Below are positions 46,710-59,172 of a stretch of 64,000 nt of DNA, in pieces. The DNA is from Diogma glabrata. Lineage: Eukaryota; Arthropoda; Insecta; Diptera; Cylindrotomidae. The DNA lies in NCBI GenBank assembly GCA_963693315.1, contig OY856187.1:46952485-47016484 (forward strand). The letters run 5' to 3'. The position numbers and the translations under genes are program-made. The number at the start of each line of letters is the position of its first letter. Position 1 is the stretch's first letter. The notes under the pieces were generated by a model. The model did not search any database and had not been told where the DNA came from. It saw only the letters and a list, made by a program, of their open reading frames with translations.

Positions 46710-49700
46710 ATGGCAGTACAACCGAAAAAAAATAAGTCTGCAAGTGGTAAAGCAAATTTGCGCAATCCACCCGCCCATAAAGCGGCATGTCCACGGAATT
46801 TGCAGGGACAAAACATATATGAATCAATAAAAAATTTTAAAATACATGTTCAAAACATCTGCGGATTGAACGCTAACCATGACCACGTGCAACATCATCT
46901 TGAGCACGACAAACCGAACATTCTATTCCTTACAGAAACACAAGTTTCTGAAAATTTTCTCTTTATAGAATCGCTTAATTCCAAATATAGGCTCGAATCA
47001 GCTTTCAAACTCCATCAGGGCGTATGCGCATTCATTCATGAGAGTGTTGCGTACACGCGCTTTCCAAATTTTGAACTACACGGTGACGGCTTCAATACAA
47101 TGGTTTTAAAGATTTGTCTTCCAGAAATGACTTTTTTTACAATAGCTTTATACCGGTCCCCCAACAAACGTAACCCAAACTTTTTTAATATACTGACAAA
47201 AATTATGGACGAGATTAGAGCAAAGTCCCCTAATTGTGAAGTTATCGTTACCGGTGACTTCAACGTCCACAACAAATCATAGTTGGAATTCTCCAAATCG
47301 ACCGACGATGTTGACAATAGTGGAAAACTGGCAGAAATTTTTGCCGCGTCTCAGGGCCTATTCCAAATTGTTAAAAACCCGACTTTCACTCCCCGTAATG
47401 GCGGTGATAATAGTTTTCTACTAGATCTCTATCTTACCACAATGCCAGATATTACGAGTGTCGATGTTGCGAAAGGTAGTATTGGAAATTCTGATCATTA
47501 TTTAATCTCATCAGTTATCAAAACTGATTTACTTAAAACTACAGCTCCCAAACCCCGTAAAATATTTCACTACTCAAAAATGGATAAGAGTGGTCTTCAA
47601 AATTTTTTCCATGGTTTCCCTTTCGACCGTCATTGTTTTTACACTGACAATGTAAATGTTTCTGCTCAAAACTTTACAGAAACCATCCAATTTGCTATAA
47701 ATAAATTTGTCCCTTTCTCCATAGTAAAACCCAAACAAAAATACTTGTATTCGAAAGCTGCCAAAACGGCACTTAGAAACAAACGTAGATCATTTAATAT
47801 TTGGATTCATAACAAAACTCCCACTAATCGATCCCAATATCTAAAGGCCAACAAAATATCTAATCAGATTATCTCAAACGAAAAGTCCGAAATTGACAGA
47901 GCGAAAGCCTCAAAACTTACGTCTATGTCTGTTTCTGACAAGAGTTTCTACAGTGCCATTAATTCTTTAAATTCTGGTACAAAATTTTCTATTCCCCCTA
48001 TTATTGATGGTGATTTAATCGTCAATGATCCCGCAAGAAAAGCTAACTTGTTCGCCGAACGCTTTGCTCTGAACTCCACTGTTTTGGAAACTCCTAAAGA
48101 AATACCCCAAATCCAGTCTTCAGGAGTTAATATGAATGAACTTCACTTCAAACCCAAAATAGTCGCTAAACTTTTAAAGGGGTTAAACATCAACAAAGCA
48201 TCAGGAATGGACAATATTCCACCCATTATTTTAAAAACCTTTTCCAAAGAACTTGCACCAACTATAACTAAAATATTCTACCAATCCTACAAATCTGGTA
48301 TATTTCCCTCGTGCTGGAAGTTGGCAAATGTCCAGCCCGTCCCCAAAAAGGGACCAAAATCCGAAATCTCAAATTATAGGCCAATAGCTTTACTATCAGT
48401 CCTATCCAAAGTCTATGAGCATTATATTAATACACATATTTCAAAATTTCTGGAAGAAAATCATTTAATATCCGACAGCCAATACGGTTTTCGAAACAAA
48501 AGATCAACTACCGCTCTATTAAACTATGTAGCGCATTGTTGGAACAGCATGCTTGATAAAGGTGGTGAAACATACGTTATCGCTTTAGACATCTCCAAGG
48601 CATTCGATCGAGTCTGGCATGCCAACTTAATCAACAAGCTCGTTGCGTACGGTTTTCATCCCAATGTTGTGAAGCTGATTCAAAATTTTCTATCCGACCG
48701 ATACATTTCGGTAACCTTAGACGGATATTCTTCTGAGTCTAAACTAATTAACGCTGGTGTACCCCAAGGCTCAGTATTGTCCCCAACCCTATTTTTGATT
48801 TATATCAACGAATTGTTGAAAATCACCAGCAACCCAATAAATAGTTTTGCAGATGATAGTACTCTGCACAAGTCGTTCGAGCCCCTTCCTTCAAAAGGTA
48901 AAATGCACGAACGAATTAATCCTGCCCGGAGAGACGCTGCCATACACGTGAACAAAGACCTGAATAAAGTCGCCGACTGGGGTGACCAAAACCTTGTCAA
49001 TTTCAACTCCACCAAAACACAGCTGTTGATTGTTTCCAGATTAAAGACCGAGTTCCCCAAAGATATTTTATTTAGTATGTGTGATGAACCAATAGGTGAA
49101 TGTAAAAACATTCGTTTATTGGGTGTCACAGTTTCAAATGACCTACTCTGGAACAATCATGTAATGGCGATGGCAAAAAGCGCGTCTAAAAAACTCGGCC
49201 TCCTAAATAGATGCAAAAAATTTTTCACTCCATACCAATTGCTCCATGTTTATAAGTCCTATATTCGTCCCTGTATGGAGTACTGCTGTCAAATTTGGGG
49301 TGCTGCCTCTGTTTCCAACTTGGCCCTCTTGGACTCTGTTCAAAAGCGAGCTATACGAATTGTAGGTGATCGAACTTTGACATCAAAACTTGATTCCCTA
49401 CAACATCGTCGCACTGTTGCTGACCTCGTTGTTTTTTACAAATATCGTCATCAGCAGTGCTCAGATGAAATCAGCGGCATCATGCCTCAAACTTATTCTT
49501 ACCCCCGTTCCACTCGACAATCGGCTGCCGCAACCAGTGAAACGGTAAAGATCCCGCGCTGTCATACTGGCAGATCGCAGAGAGACTTCTTTGTCCGAAC
49601 TGCGTACAAATGGAATAGTTTGCCGGAACACTTAGTCTCAGGTGGCTTCAACCCGCAGATGTTTAAAAAAAGCGTTAATCTACACCTCAGAACGCCAGTT

Positions 49701-49733
49701 GTTGTGGGACCCAGGTCTAGACCTAGGTCTTAA
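46710..49733 (+). pseudogene. Jockey-like ORF2 (endonuclease and reverse transcriptase), single nonsense codon
   Basis: One frame of 1007 codons from ATG 46710 to 49733, interrupted only by TAG at 47280-47282, where relatives have tryptophan after GDFNVHNKS. The endonuclease has VQNICGLNAN, FLTETQVS, GVCAFIHESV, GDFNVHN and GNSDHYLISS. Reverse transcriptase has a NYRPIALLSVLSKVYEHY box, [39 protein letters not shown] and SFADDSTLH with the catalytic aspartates intact. The C-terminal domain has RLLGV and a YIRPCMEYCCQIWG segment. No ORF1 precedes it, so the element is single-ORF or has lost ORF1. The 3' end is about 60 bp with a stem-like 'tgtgttgttgtgacaca' and a long A-tract ending near 49811. 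It is one substitution from an open ORF2, so a recent insertion. Confidence 0.85.
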
Positions 49734-49928
49734 AAGGTATTTATGTGTTGTTGTGACACATATTCTAAACCCTATTACACAACACATTTTCTTAAAAAAA
49801 AAAAAAAAAAAATATAATAAGGAAACCAAATATGATAAACTATTTTAAAATTATTATTGAAAAGAAAATTGCTTTTTTGTAAAAGTCAGGAAAGGTATAA
49901 CATTTGTTGTAATGTATCAATGTTTACA

Positions 49929-50095
49929 TTCAACAACCGCCGGGACCATTGACTCATCTTTTGATTATTGTATCGTTTTGTTATTGATATTCAACCTCCG
50001 GAACCATTGGCGCAACTTTTAAATTATTGTATTGTATTATTACTCATATTCAACAATCGGCGGGACCATTGGCGCAACGATTGGGGTTGGCGTCA
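49929..50095. repeat. Three ~60-bp tandem units
   Basis: Units start with 'ttcaac' at 49929, 49990 and 50049, followed by '(a/c)(a/t)(c/t)cg(c/g)cgg(g/a)accattg' and 'ttattgta'. Just downstream of the Jockey-like poly(A). Confidence 0.75.
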
Positions 50096-50980
50096 TATTG
50101 TATTAATTTATAGTTTATTCATTATGATTGGATAAATTACCGAGGAATGAAGAGTTGGGTCAATGACGAATAATGGGGTGAGAGAAACTTTATTATTTTT
50201 TAATGTAGTAATCGTAGTTGAAGTAGTGTGTTTGTGGTTGTCTTGGTTTCTCTGAATTTTGGGGTCGTCAGAGTCCCTTTTCCTAACTTATTTGAATCTG
50301 TTTCCTAACTTGTATTTCTGTTCTTATTTATATTTGCATTTGGCTGAGAAAGGGCATATTCGAATTTACAGATTGAAGTTGGAAATAAAAAATCTCAAGG
50401 CATGCAATGCCTTTAAAGTTCCTGATAGTGATTCCAATATCACGAATACACAGTGTTACAATGTTATTTAAGTTAAATTTGGTTAGAATAGCCATCTTGA
50501 ACAACAGAGATAGCACAAGCAGTTCGTAGCCATTTGAAGAAAATACATTTTCTATCTACGTTTCCAAACCAAATCTAAAATCTTTTTTAGATAATTATAT
50601 TATGTTAGAGGAGAAAAACTACAACAACAAATAATTTGGAACGTATTATACCGGATGGTTTGACACAAATTTGACCCATTGAACATTTGGCTAGTCCAAC
50701 ATTTTCTTTAAATATAGGTTTTCGAACATAAAAAAATTCTCGAGATATATTATTATATCTAGATGTAAGGTTTTTAAACGCAGCATAAGCTTAAAAATGA
50801 TAACTTTTTTATTCTCCTACATATTAAAGTATTACTTTATTACTGTGATTTGCGGCTTTAAAGTATCACTTTTCAATTATTTATTTTGTTTTCATAGCTA
50901 TGTCCAAAAAAGTAAAACACATTTGTATTTGTTTAAATTCTATGAAAAATAAAATTTTTTTATCAAAGCAACCCTCAAAT
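50096..50980. other. Stretch without recognised gene
   Basis: Mixed-composition DNA; open frames on both strands near 50260-50516 were not recognised. Confidence 0.4.
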
Positions 50981-51320
50981 TCAAAATTTCATTATCCAAT
51001 TAAAATAGTTGTCATCATTTGTTGTGATAGCTACACAATAATTTGGAAAAAATAATAAATATTTTGTCAAAGGTTACTTGTTCCACATGTGTTTATTTTA
51101 AAATTTATGAAAATTTATAATTTTAATTTAGAATAAACAACGTTTCTTAAAATATTTTGCTTGCGGCGAATAAAAAATAGTGTATGATGCATGGACGTAA
51201 GCTATTTTGGACTTAATGTGGGTGCAAATCTCGGCTAGCGCCTTGATTTGCAAACTCCACATCCGTCCAAAATCTTTAGTTTTACGTCCTATGATACTGT
51301 ACTATGTACTATTTTAATGA
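50981..51320. mobile_element. Foldback element S, copy 3
   Basis: 'caaagcaaccctcaaattc' opens it as in copy 2. The hairpin (51175-51315) pairs 'ggacgtaagctattttggac' with 'gtccaaaatctttagtttta' and continues through 'gtgggtgcaaatc/gatttgcaaactccac' to a ggctagcgcc centre. This is the best-preserved hairpin of the three. Confidence 0.7.
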
Positions 51321-51640
51321 ATGAATAAATAAAAACAAAACACATATAAGGAACTTTTTTATTGATAAGAAGAATGAATACAATGTGTTTACTTTTTTTA
51401 GAACTGTCAGAATGATTACCTAGGTACTAGGATTGAGATTTTCTAGTAATGCGGTAGGTGTTCTTCATAGTGTTCCTCAAATACTTTTTCCTCTTATTTT
51501 ATTTTAATTTTTTCCATCTTATCATAAAATATTACTCTATGTCCGATTTTATCATATATTAAAATATATTTGTAATAATAGATATGTAATCTATTCTCAG
51601 AGAAACACAAAAGAATTGCGTCCATCTTTAGAACATATTT

Positions 51641-51730
51641 TGTTGTGAGACATAGATCTTAAAAGGTTTTTATGTGTTGTTGTGACACATAATGTAATTC
51701 CAACTATACTACACATTTTATTAAAAAAAT
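51641..51730 (+). mobile_element. 5'-truncated 3' tail of the Jockey-like family
   Basis: 'gatcttaaaaggtttttatg', then 'tgttgttgtgacacata', then 'actacacattttattaaaaaaa' match the 3' end of the element at 49733-49811. Only about 90 bp is present; a very short insertion next to the R1-like remnant. Confidence 0.7.
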
Positions 51731-51734
51731 TAAT

Positions 51735-52560
51735 GCTTTGTATAGTCTTGGCATCGCCAAGCATTTCTGTATTTCACTACAGCAGCGCCTCCAGAAATCA
51801 TTTTTGCTTTTTTCAACTCATAGTTGTAAGTAATAAGGATTCGCAGTCCATTTTGTCCTATTTTTCTTTGCGCTCCTGGCTAGTTACCTGGAGGGTCTTT
51901 ATCCCACCATGGTGACTTTCATTTAACCTTCAGTCTACTGAGAACACATTACTCAATAGCGGGCTCACTAAAAGAATCTGTCAGCGTGAATATCAATTTA
52001 TCTACATCACGCGTAAATTCTGGCTTTGAATTACTGCTGGCAAGGAGTCACTCAGAATACTTTTAAAGTTGTTCCAGTTTGTCCAAATTCGGTTTTTAAA
52101 GCTAGAGTTTTTGGAAGAGCCAATGTGTAATTCAAATTGCAAATATTGATGATCGTTCCTTAAACAAAGTTCAGTAAAGTCCTCTGTTTGACATGAAGTC
52201 AGAGGAAAAGTGACATCCAATACCTTTTTATGTAACAGGTTAAAAATGTGAATTTATTACCTACATTACAGATAGATAAATTTGTGCTAGGAATAAAATC
52301 AAAATGTGAGTCACCTCTTTCATTGAAGTCACTGATACTCCAGATCGTATCATGTGAGTTTGAATCACACCCAAGGACAAGTCAGGGTTTTTACTTATGG
52401 GCAGCTGTATGCAAATTACTTACCCTATCAGTGATCAAAACCCTGTCAAATGGTAAATGTGACTGATAACCACCTCCATATGTTGCCGTAACATCCGATT
52501 CATCACTTGAGTTAGAATAATAATATTAAGAAAGTTCGCAGAAACTGTCAGAAATATGTC
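51735..52560 (-). pseudogene. R1-like non-LTR retrotransposon remnant (endonuclease to linker)
   Basis: On the minus strand a segment reading GCDSNSHDTIWSISDFNERG (about 52370-52310) is the R1-type endonuclease box, followed by NLSICNVGN, CLRNDHQYLQFEL (near 52150), and then the linker with SPWWDKD and YNYELKKAKMISGGA (about 51910-51780). Several stops and frameshifts. The reverse transcriptase part is missing, cut where the Jockey-like tail sits at 51730. R1-clade elements often target rRNA genes, but no rDNA is seen here. Confidence 0.72.
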
Positions 52561-54985
52561 GACTATTGCGGTTACCACCGAATCCTTAGATGAACCTTGT
52601 TTGATTTTTTGAAAAACTTAATTTGATAGATTGAACCCGAGAATAGTGAAGAAAAACACAAATACATCTACGAATAGAGTCACGTTGCGTAAACTAGGCA
52701 AATTACACCTGAGGGTCTCGAGATGTTCCGGCCCATTTGTTGATCATTTAGCTAGATCTACCCCACATCTTGATCATTAGTTTGAACCCAACATAAGAGC
52801 GAAAAAAATAAAATCATACAAACGAAAATATTTGCTAAACATGCTGGCATTTCTAAACCTGTTGTTTCACAAAACTCAAAATTCAGCAAGAGGGATATTT
52901 TGTTTGCCTACTTGTGTCTCTATTCAGTTCATTTTTGACGCATTTGAACTGTTTGTTTGAGTGATTTTATCACTAGTACATAATAAACTAATTACGTTAG
53001 TGTTGTCTACCTTTACCTCATACCTCGTAAATTAAAAACTGTGTATAAGTACGCATTTTCAATTTTGTATAACTTAAGCTATTTTAATTTAATTTCATTC
53101 TTTTCATTTTAATTTAGTTCTTCTCTAATACATATACGTTCTACTTTAGCTGACACTCAAAAGGTATCGTATCATTTATTAGCACTTATTATTATTCAAT
53201 AGACGAGTAAATAAAAAACTAAATTTATTATGTATACAAGAAAATACACTCCTCTACAAAAACCAAAAGAAGGTAAATAGGATGATAGCAAAAGGTGAGC
53301 TTTTTAACATAAAGAAAAAATCATGTTTGAATGGGGGTGAACTCAAACACATGTGAGTACATTTCAAGTAGGTTTGTTTGCCAGAAACTCACACGTTGTA
53401 AAATAAATACAATTTCGGTTAAAAATCGATACGTTAACTGAATATTTATGCTTGCGTTATTTCTTTTTCATTCATGACTTTTTTCACGTTAAATATAAGT
53501 AAACATATTTCATTTTATATTTTGACGTTTCCAATTATTTATTTATTTTTTTGGTTTAACATTTTTTATTATGTGCTGCAAATATATTTCCATTATATCA
53601 AATACATTGCTCAGTCTTAAATTATACTCGTATAGCAGTTTTGTTTTAATTTTTAATGATAACACGTGTACACGACATGAGTAAACAAGTCTCCCAGAAT
53701 CCCTTTTCTAATTAATAACAATAAGTCGTAATTTTATTCATAGTTTTTGTTTGAAATTAGATTTTTCAAATGCAAATAATTACAATTTTCTGTAAAAAAA
53801 AATGAAACGAGAGAGAAACTTTTCTTTACAGCAAACAATAATATCTCTACTCGAGATATCCAAGAAAACTTTCAATACTTTAACAATAGCAAATTTATGG
53901 CTTCAAAATTTTATATAAGTTGAACAAACAATTTGAAATTATAAACTTTATAGAAAATTAATTTTTTCTTTCACATTAAAGTAGTAAACAGCAGAGTAGT
54001 TTCTTGCTTTTCTTATGCTATTAATTTTAAAAAAATATTAAATTTATAACTTTCCACAACAATTGTGAATATTGAACAATATTGAAGTAATATGCTGGTA
54101 AATTACTGCATTTTTATGGATTTACTTTTTCAATTATCCATACTTGAATTGAGTTTAACGAAGTTATAAGAACAGACAATATGTTAAAATTAATCTTGTT
54201 GCTGGACATCGTATTCCTAAAAAAATAAAAAAAATGATTAGATTTTGGCGCGTCTCGACCAATAATTTTACACTTATTCATAAGACATAAGACATTTTTA
54301 GACATAATAAAAATATAATGGTTGTACTACATCTTCTAAAGCGATGATAGTGATGTTCTCAGTGTTTAATTCTTGACTTCTGAAAGCATCAACGGAGGTA
54401 AACAAGATCATGTTCCATGTTTCAATCTGACAGTTTAGACTGTCTATTACTTTCGAAATTCACATCATTTTTGCTATGTTTTTTGCAAATGTGATGTTTT
54501 TCGACTGAACGATTGAATTTTTAGCTAGAAAAAAGCAACACTTTTACCGGAAAGAAAACATCACATTTCACCAGGGTCGGGTTTAAAAAACTTTTATATC
54601 TCATTCACAGTCCATACGCGTGGTCGGCGCACGTTAGTTCTGTGCAGATATTGGATAATATTTACATATCCGCTACAGTACAAAATCAGTATAAATGAGG
54701 CAAAAATATATGTTTAGAGTGACAGGAGTTTATATAGAATTTTTTATATGACTTTTAAGTAAATTGAAGGCGTGAGTCACCTATAAAATTAAATTAAAAG
54801 GATATGCCTCATCTGCTCTACAAAGACATCTTCAAATAACTTAGGCTTGAGCGCTTGCTAAGATTTCTTAGATCTTTGTGACCTTTGTGACTAGAATATT
54901 GAAGAAATCCTTCTAATTTCCGAAAAAATCGTTCGTCAATTGCTAGGGACAGTAAAAACCTTGCTTAACACAAGACTGAAATTAT
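52561..54985. other. AT-rich stretch, no recognised gene
   Basis: A short imperfect hairpin occurs at about 54488-54572 (aaatgtgatgttttt opposite aaaacatcacattt). No repeats shared with other parts of the window were noticed. Confidence 0.4.
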
Positions 54986-54989
54986 GTAA

Positions 54990-55145
54990 GGGCTCAGATC
55001 TGGGCCGGATACCGCTTTTCCTACCACTGAACCACTGATAGGTTCCGGATCAGGCACCCTGAAAAGGTCCGGATCAGTAATGTAACGCCTCAAACTATCC
55101 AAACCGGATCAGGCAGCTCTACTAGAACCGGACCAGTGTAGTGGA
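54990..55145. repeat. GC-richer cluster of CCGGATCAG-type motifs
   Basis: Variants of ccggatcagg occur four times (near 55046, 55069, 55103 and 55128, the last as ccggaccag) within about 100 bp, in a patch much richer in GC than the flanks. Function unknown. Confidence 0.55.
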
Positions 55146-55270
55146 TCTATACCAAAGTCACTACATATCGCGTACCAACGCCATTCATACAAGTTACAAT
55201 GTAACTCACCATTCGAATCCAATCAATATTTTAAACAAACATTCAATATCTAAATTAACTTTAATCAAGA

Positions 55271-55312
55271 GACGCGGTAGTGTCTTGCGCGCCATGTTTT
55301 GAAAGACACTAC
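55271..55312. other. Small hairpin
   Basis: gtagtgtctt pairs perfectly with aagacactac around a loop containing gcgcgcc. Confidence 0.55.
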
Positions 55313-56861
55313 TAGTATATATACTGTGCACCGAATAGGTTTTAAAGGTTAAAATTTTCATTTCGAATAATTTGCATTTTTTCTACAACTGTATTCAAAG
55401 TTATCAATAAAAGTATATCTTATTTAACTATATGTTTCTCATTAGTAAAAAAAAAGTCAGCATTCATGCTTTTTTCTGAAAGTTTATAAAATCAAAATTT
55501 TGCTTTCCCAAACTTTTAGTAAAATTAAAATGTTTTTACAAATTTTTATACCACGTTGGTAGCATTGATATGAATGTAGTAATTTAGTATCATTTTGGCG
55601 AATTTTCAAAAACCAACCAAATGTACAGAATTGAAAAACACAAAATTATGCGAATTGAAATTTATTATCCCTTAATATTGGTAATATTTAACAACAGTTA
55701 AAAAACTTAAACACGAACCCAGATTAGTTTGCAAACATATAGTTGTTTTCGATAAAAATATTTGTTAGAAAACCCATCAAATGTTTTATTAATATATTAA
55801 ATGGAAGTTGGTAATTATAAAGGTATTAGAAAAAAGAATATATTTAGAATATGCTTTCAGTAAAAAGACCTATTATTGATGTGCTAAGAAAACGATGTTG
55901 TGAAAACATGTATTTGGTCTATTATGTAAATTTGTTATCTGAGAGAACCCAACAAATGTTATATCGATAATAAATTTTAATTTTTATTTCATTTTATTTT
56001 AGAACGTTGGTAGTTATTTTGAAGTAATGAGATTAAAAAATAATTTAGTAGGCTTTAAAATTTTGTGTTTTTAAGCTTTATGAGATATAAAGAAAAGAAT
56101 TTGAGAAAATTTTATTATTATTTTAAGGGTTCCGTACTTTGAAAAAATAGAACAAAACCCTTATGGTGAGGACTTGATTGTTTATTATCCATTATTCACA
56201 ACGACTTTCTCACTGAAAATGAAAATATATGTATTTACGTATATTTATGTGGTAAGATAAGGCGAAAATGACAAATATGTGCCGATTTCGAGACTGAGGT
56301 GATATATAACCGTAAAAACTGAAATTTTTTAAAACTTTCAGTCAATCATAGACTATAAAATTTATGGAAGACACCAATGGTACTTGGCTGAACATAATCA
56401 AGAATTTTTTAAAAAATTGTTTAATTGCGAAACACTTAATTTCACATCTTTTTTCGCACAATGTTTTGTTTATTATTTATTTAGAGTAAATAACAATCGA
56501 TTTAAGCTTTTATGCTATCGTCAAGAACTTTTATAAAATTGTTATGTTAATTTTTTAAAATTATTAGTCAAAGACTATAGTTTTTATGTGTGTGTTTCCG
56601 TTGTATGTAATAATTTTATTAATTTTCGAATGCATTGCTTTAGACTTATTTTCGAATATTTCTTTTACTTTTTCATGAGTTGTTCATGTCATGAGTTGAG
56701 ACCTGTTTACATAAAAACGATACTTTTATTTTTTAAAATATTGCACCTAGGTCCTAGATTGATAAAAAATCGAGAGTAAAGTTCTCTGTAGAAAACATTT
56801 TATATGGAAAATAATAATTTGATTCTCCCATATTATATTATAACTTTACAAAAAACAGTCA
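55313..56861. other. AT-rich stretch, no recognised feature
   Basis: No domain or repeat seen. Confidence 0.4.
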
Positions 56862-57992
56862 AATCGTCGCAAAAACAACCAAAAGGCTGTAAAAAAGCCG
56901 CGCCATGTTTTTCTTTAGCTTGAAACTATTATTTTAACTATAACAAATAAATTCTTGTATCTTATTCTTTACAAAAACTTCTCAAATCATAAAGCACTAG
57001 TTATAAAATTTCTTAATGGCATTTTGTTTTCTAAACATCTAGCTATATTATATAATTTAAGTAATACTCTAGAACTACATATCATAATTCTAAAATATAT
57101 AATAAATATGCACATATATTAAAATTTATTTAAGCAGAGGAAATACAATTTATTTTTTTTTTCTATAAAAAACCGCTCACTTTCACTTACATATTTCTTG
57201 AACAAAAACCTTGGTGCGACCTTTTCTTAATATGACAATAAAGCCAACCGCATAGTGACTATGGTTGACTCATAATAAACATTATATTGAAATAACCATT
57301 GATTAAATAGCAATCTTAAATGAATATCAATGAATGTTAAAATTCAGTACGAAAAGAAATTTATTGATAATGTTATTTCATAGTCATCGTTATATTGTTA
57401 TAGTTGCCATTTGCTAGATATTCTTACAGCAAATCATGTCTTATATAAAATTAAGCATACCGTAATAATATAAAGGGAATTTCAAATAGATTACTATACT
57501 TTAGGAAAATTGTAGAAAATATGATACTGACTTAATTAATATAATTAGAAGTCCACTGTTGAATTCATCGGCTTTTCACAGTCGTCTGAAAATAGACCTT
57601 AGGAATGATATTATTAAATTAATTGAGAAAAGGTCGCGCCAAGGTTTTTGTTCAAGAAATATGTAAGTGAAAGTGAGCGGTTTTTTATAGAAAAAAAAAA
57701 TAAATTATATTTCCTCTGCTTAAATAAATTTTAATATATGTGCATATTTATTATATATTTTAGAATTATGATATGTAGTTCTAGAGTATTACTTAAATTA
57801 TATAATATAGCTAGATGTTTAGAAAACAAAATGCCATTAAGAAATTTTATAACTAGTGCTTTATGATTTGAGAAGTTTTTGTAAAGAATAAGATACAAGA
57901 ATTTAATTTGTTATAGTTAAAATAATAGTTTCAAGCTAAGGAAAAACATGGCGCGGCTTTTTTACAGCCTTTTGGTTGTTTTTGCGACGATT
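56862..57992. mobile_element. Non-autonomous element with ~370-bp near-perfect inverted repeats
   Basis: The left arm (56862-57231) starts AATCGTCGCAAAAACAACC, and the right arm (57619-57992) ends with its exact inverse. Pairing runs through 'ggctgtaaaaaagccgcgcc', 'gcacatatattaaaattta' and 'aaaaccgctcactttcac' to 'ggtgcgacc/ggtcgcgcc' at the inner edge, with only a few mismatches. The 390-bp centre is unique and non-coding. A transcript would form a very long hairpin. Confidence 0.82.
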
Positions 57993-58897
57993 AAACTTAC
58001 TACAATGTAAGTTACGAAGCATCTTAGTAAATCAAAAATCCAATCAACATTTTTTTCAAACAAACAACCCAAGTATTCAATCTATCCCAGATCCATGATT
58101 CAATCAATATCCTATCTAAACAAACAATTTAAATATCTCATTCTATATAAAATTCAAATCTAAACATTCTTAATTGAAAATAGCTACAATGTAACACAAA
58201 CCCTAAAATTTTCCACCAGAAAAGATGGCGCTGTTGAGGGTACTCTCACTTTTCAAAGATAGCACTGTTGAGGGTACTCTCACTTTTACCACTTTTTTTT
58301 TCCAGAAAAATTTTTTAATTAATTCGTAATCTAAAACGAAAGTTTCCCAGTTACATAATTTCTTGTTTTAAAAATAAAATTCTTACAAAATTTTAATTTC
58401 CGGTTTTTCAATTTTTTGTTTTTTAAAAAATGCAATTAAAACTAAAACCGCCTGAATTCTTGTTTTATAAAAATTTAATTATTTTGAGGATACAAGTTAA
58501 GTATTTGAGGGTGTGGGTGCTTTTTTACATAATTCACTTTTTCTCCCATTTCTACCTGTCCGAAATTAATTATAAATGAATGTACCTGAAATATATTAAA
58601 ACTGATGCTGAGAAGTAAATAGTGAGAAAAATTATGTGAAATAAAATGCATGTTGTATAGAATTCATATAATAATTAACTTTTTATTTTTATTCCAAGTT
58701 GTGTAATAAAAACAATATACATTTATTAATAATATAAAATAATATAAAAGAAATTAAAAATATAAAATAAATTTACATTGCATATTAACGGCTTATCTGA
58801 AAAATCCTAGTTTTAGCTGAATTAGAATATATTTTTGTGAGTAATGTTTTTTCATCTTTGGGTATGAACGCATGAAATGATTGTGTATGTTTTAAAG
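57993..58897. other. Non-coding stretch with a short tandem duplication
   Basis: At 58223-58287 a ~33-bp segment ending 'gttgagggtactctcactttt' is present twice in tandem, preceded by 'aagatggcgct'. Otherwise AT-rich and without recognised gene. Confidence 0.5.
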
Positions 58898-59010
58898 TTA
58901 CAGCCTCTCCTCTCCGTATTTTGCTTCTAGCCGTGACTTCATTTCTGTATAATAATTTTTACTGGTATACGCAAAATTTATTGTTGATTTTGTTGCCCAT
59001 TCATAAAGAT
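58898..59010 (-). pseudogene. C-terminal fragment of the transposase family found at 29134-30525
   Basis: On the minus strand a frame ending at 58898 reads NIIQTPLDLYEWATKS, then INFAYTSKNYYTEMKSRL. This parallels NIIDTPKKLFEWA and the following C-terminal frame (YADKNEYQLTKEKLQNRY) in the transposon at 28354. It abuts the Penelope-like fragment. Confidence 0.45.
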
Positions 59011-59172
59011 CCAAAGGGGTTTGAATAATATTCTTGTAAAACAAACAAACTATAACTTCCAAACTTCCAAACTTCCGAACGATCCAAAATCCAGATATGC
59101 CCAACATTTAAAAATAGAAAAACACAAATACACCAATATCAACATAAATTTAACCATTTTTTTAAACGGCGT

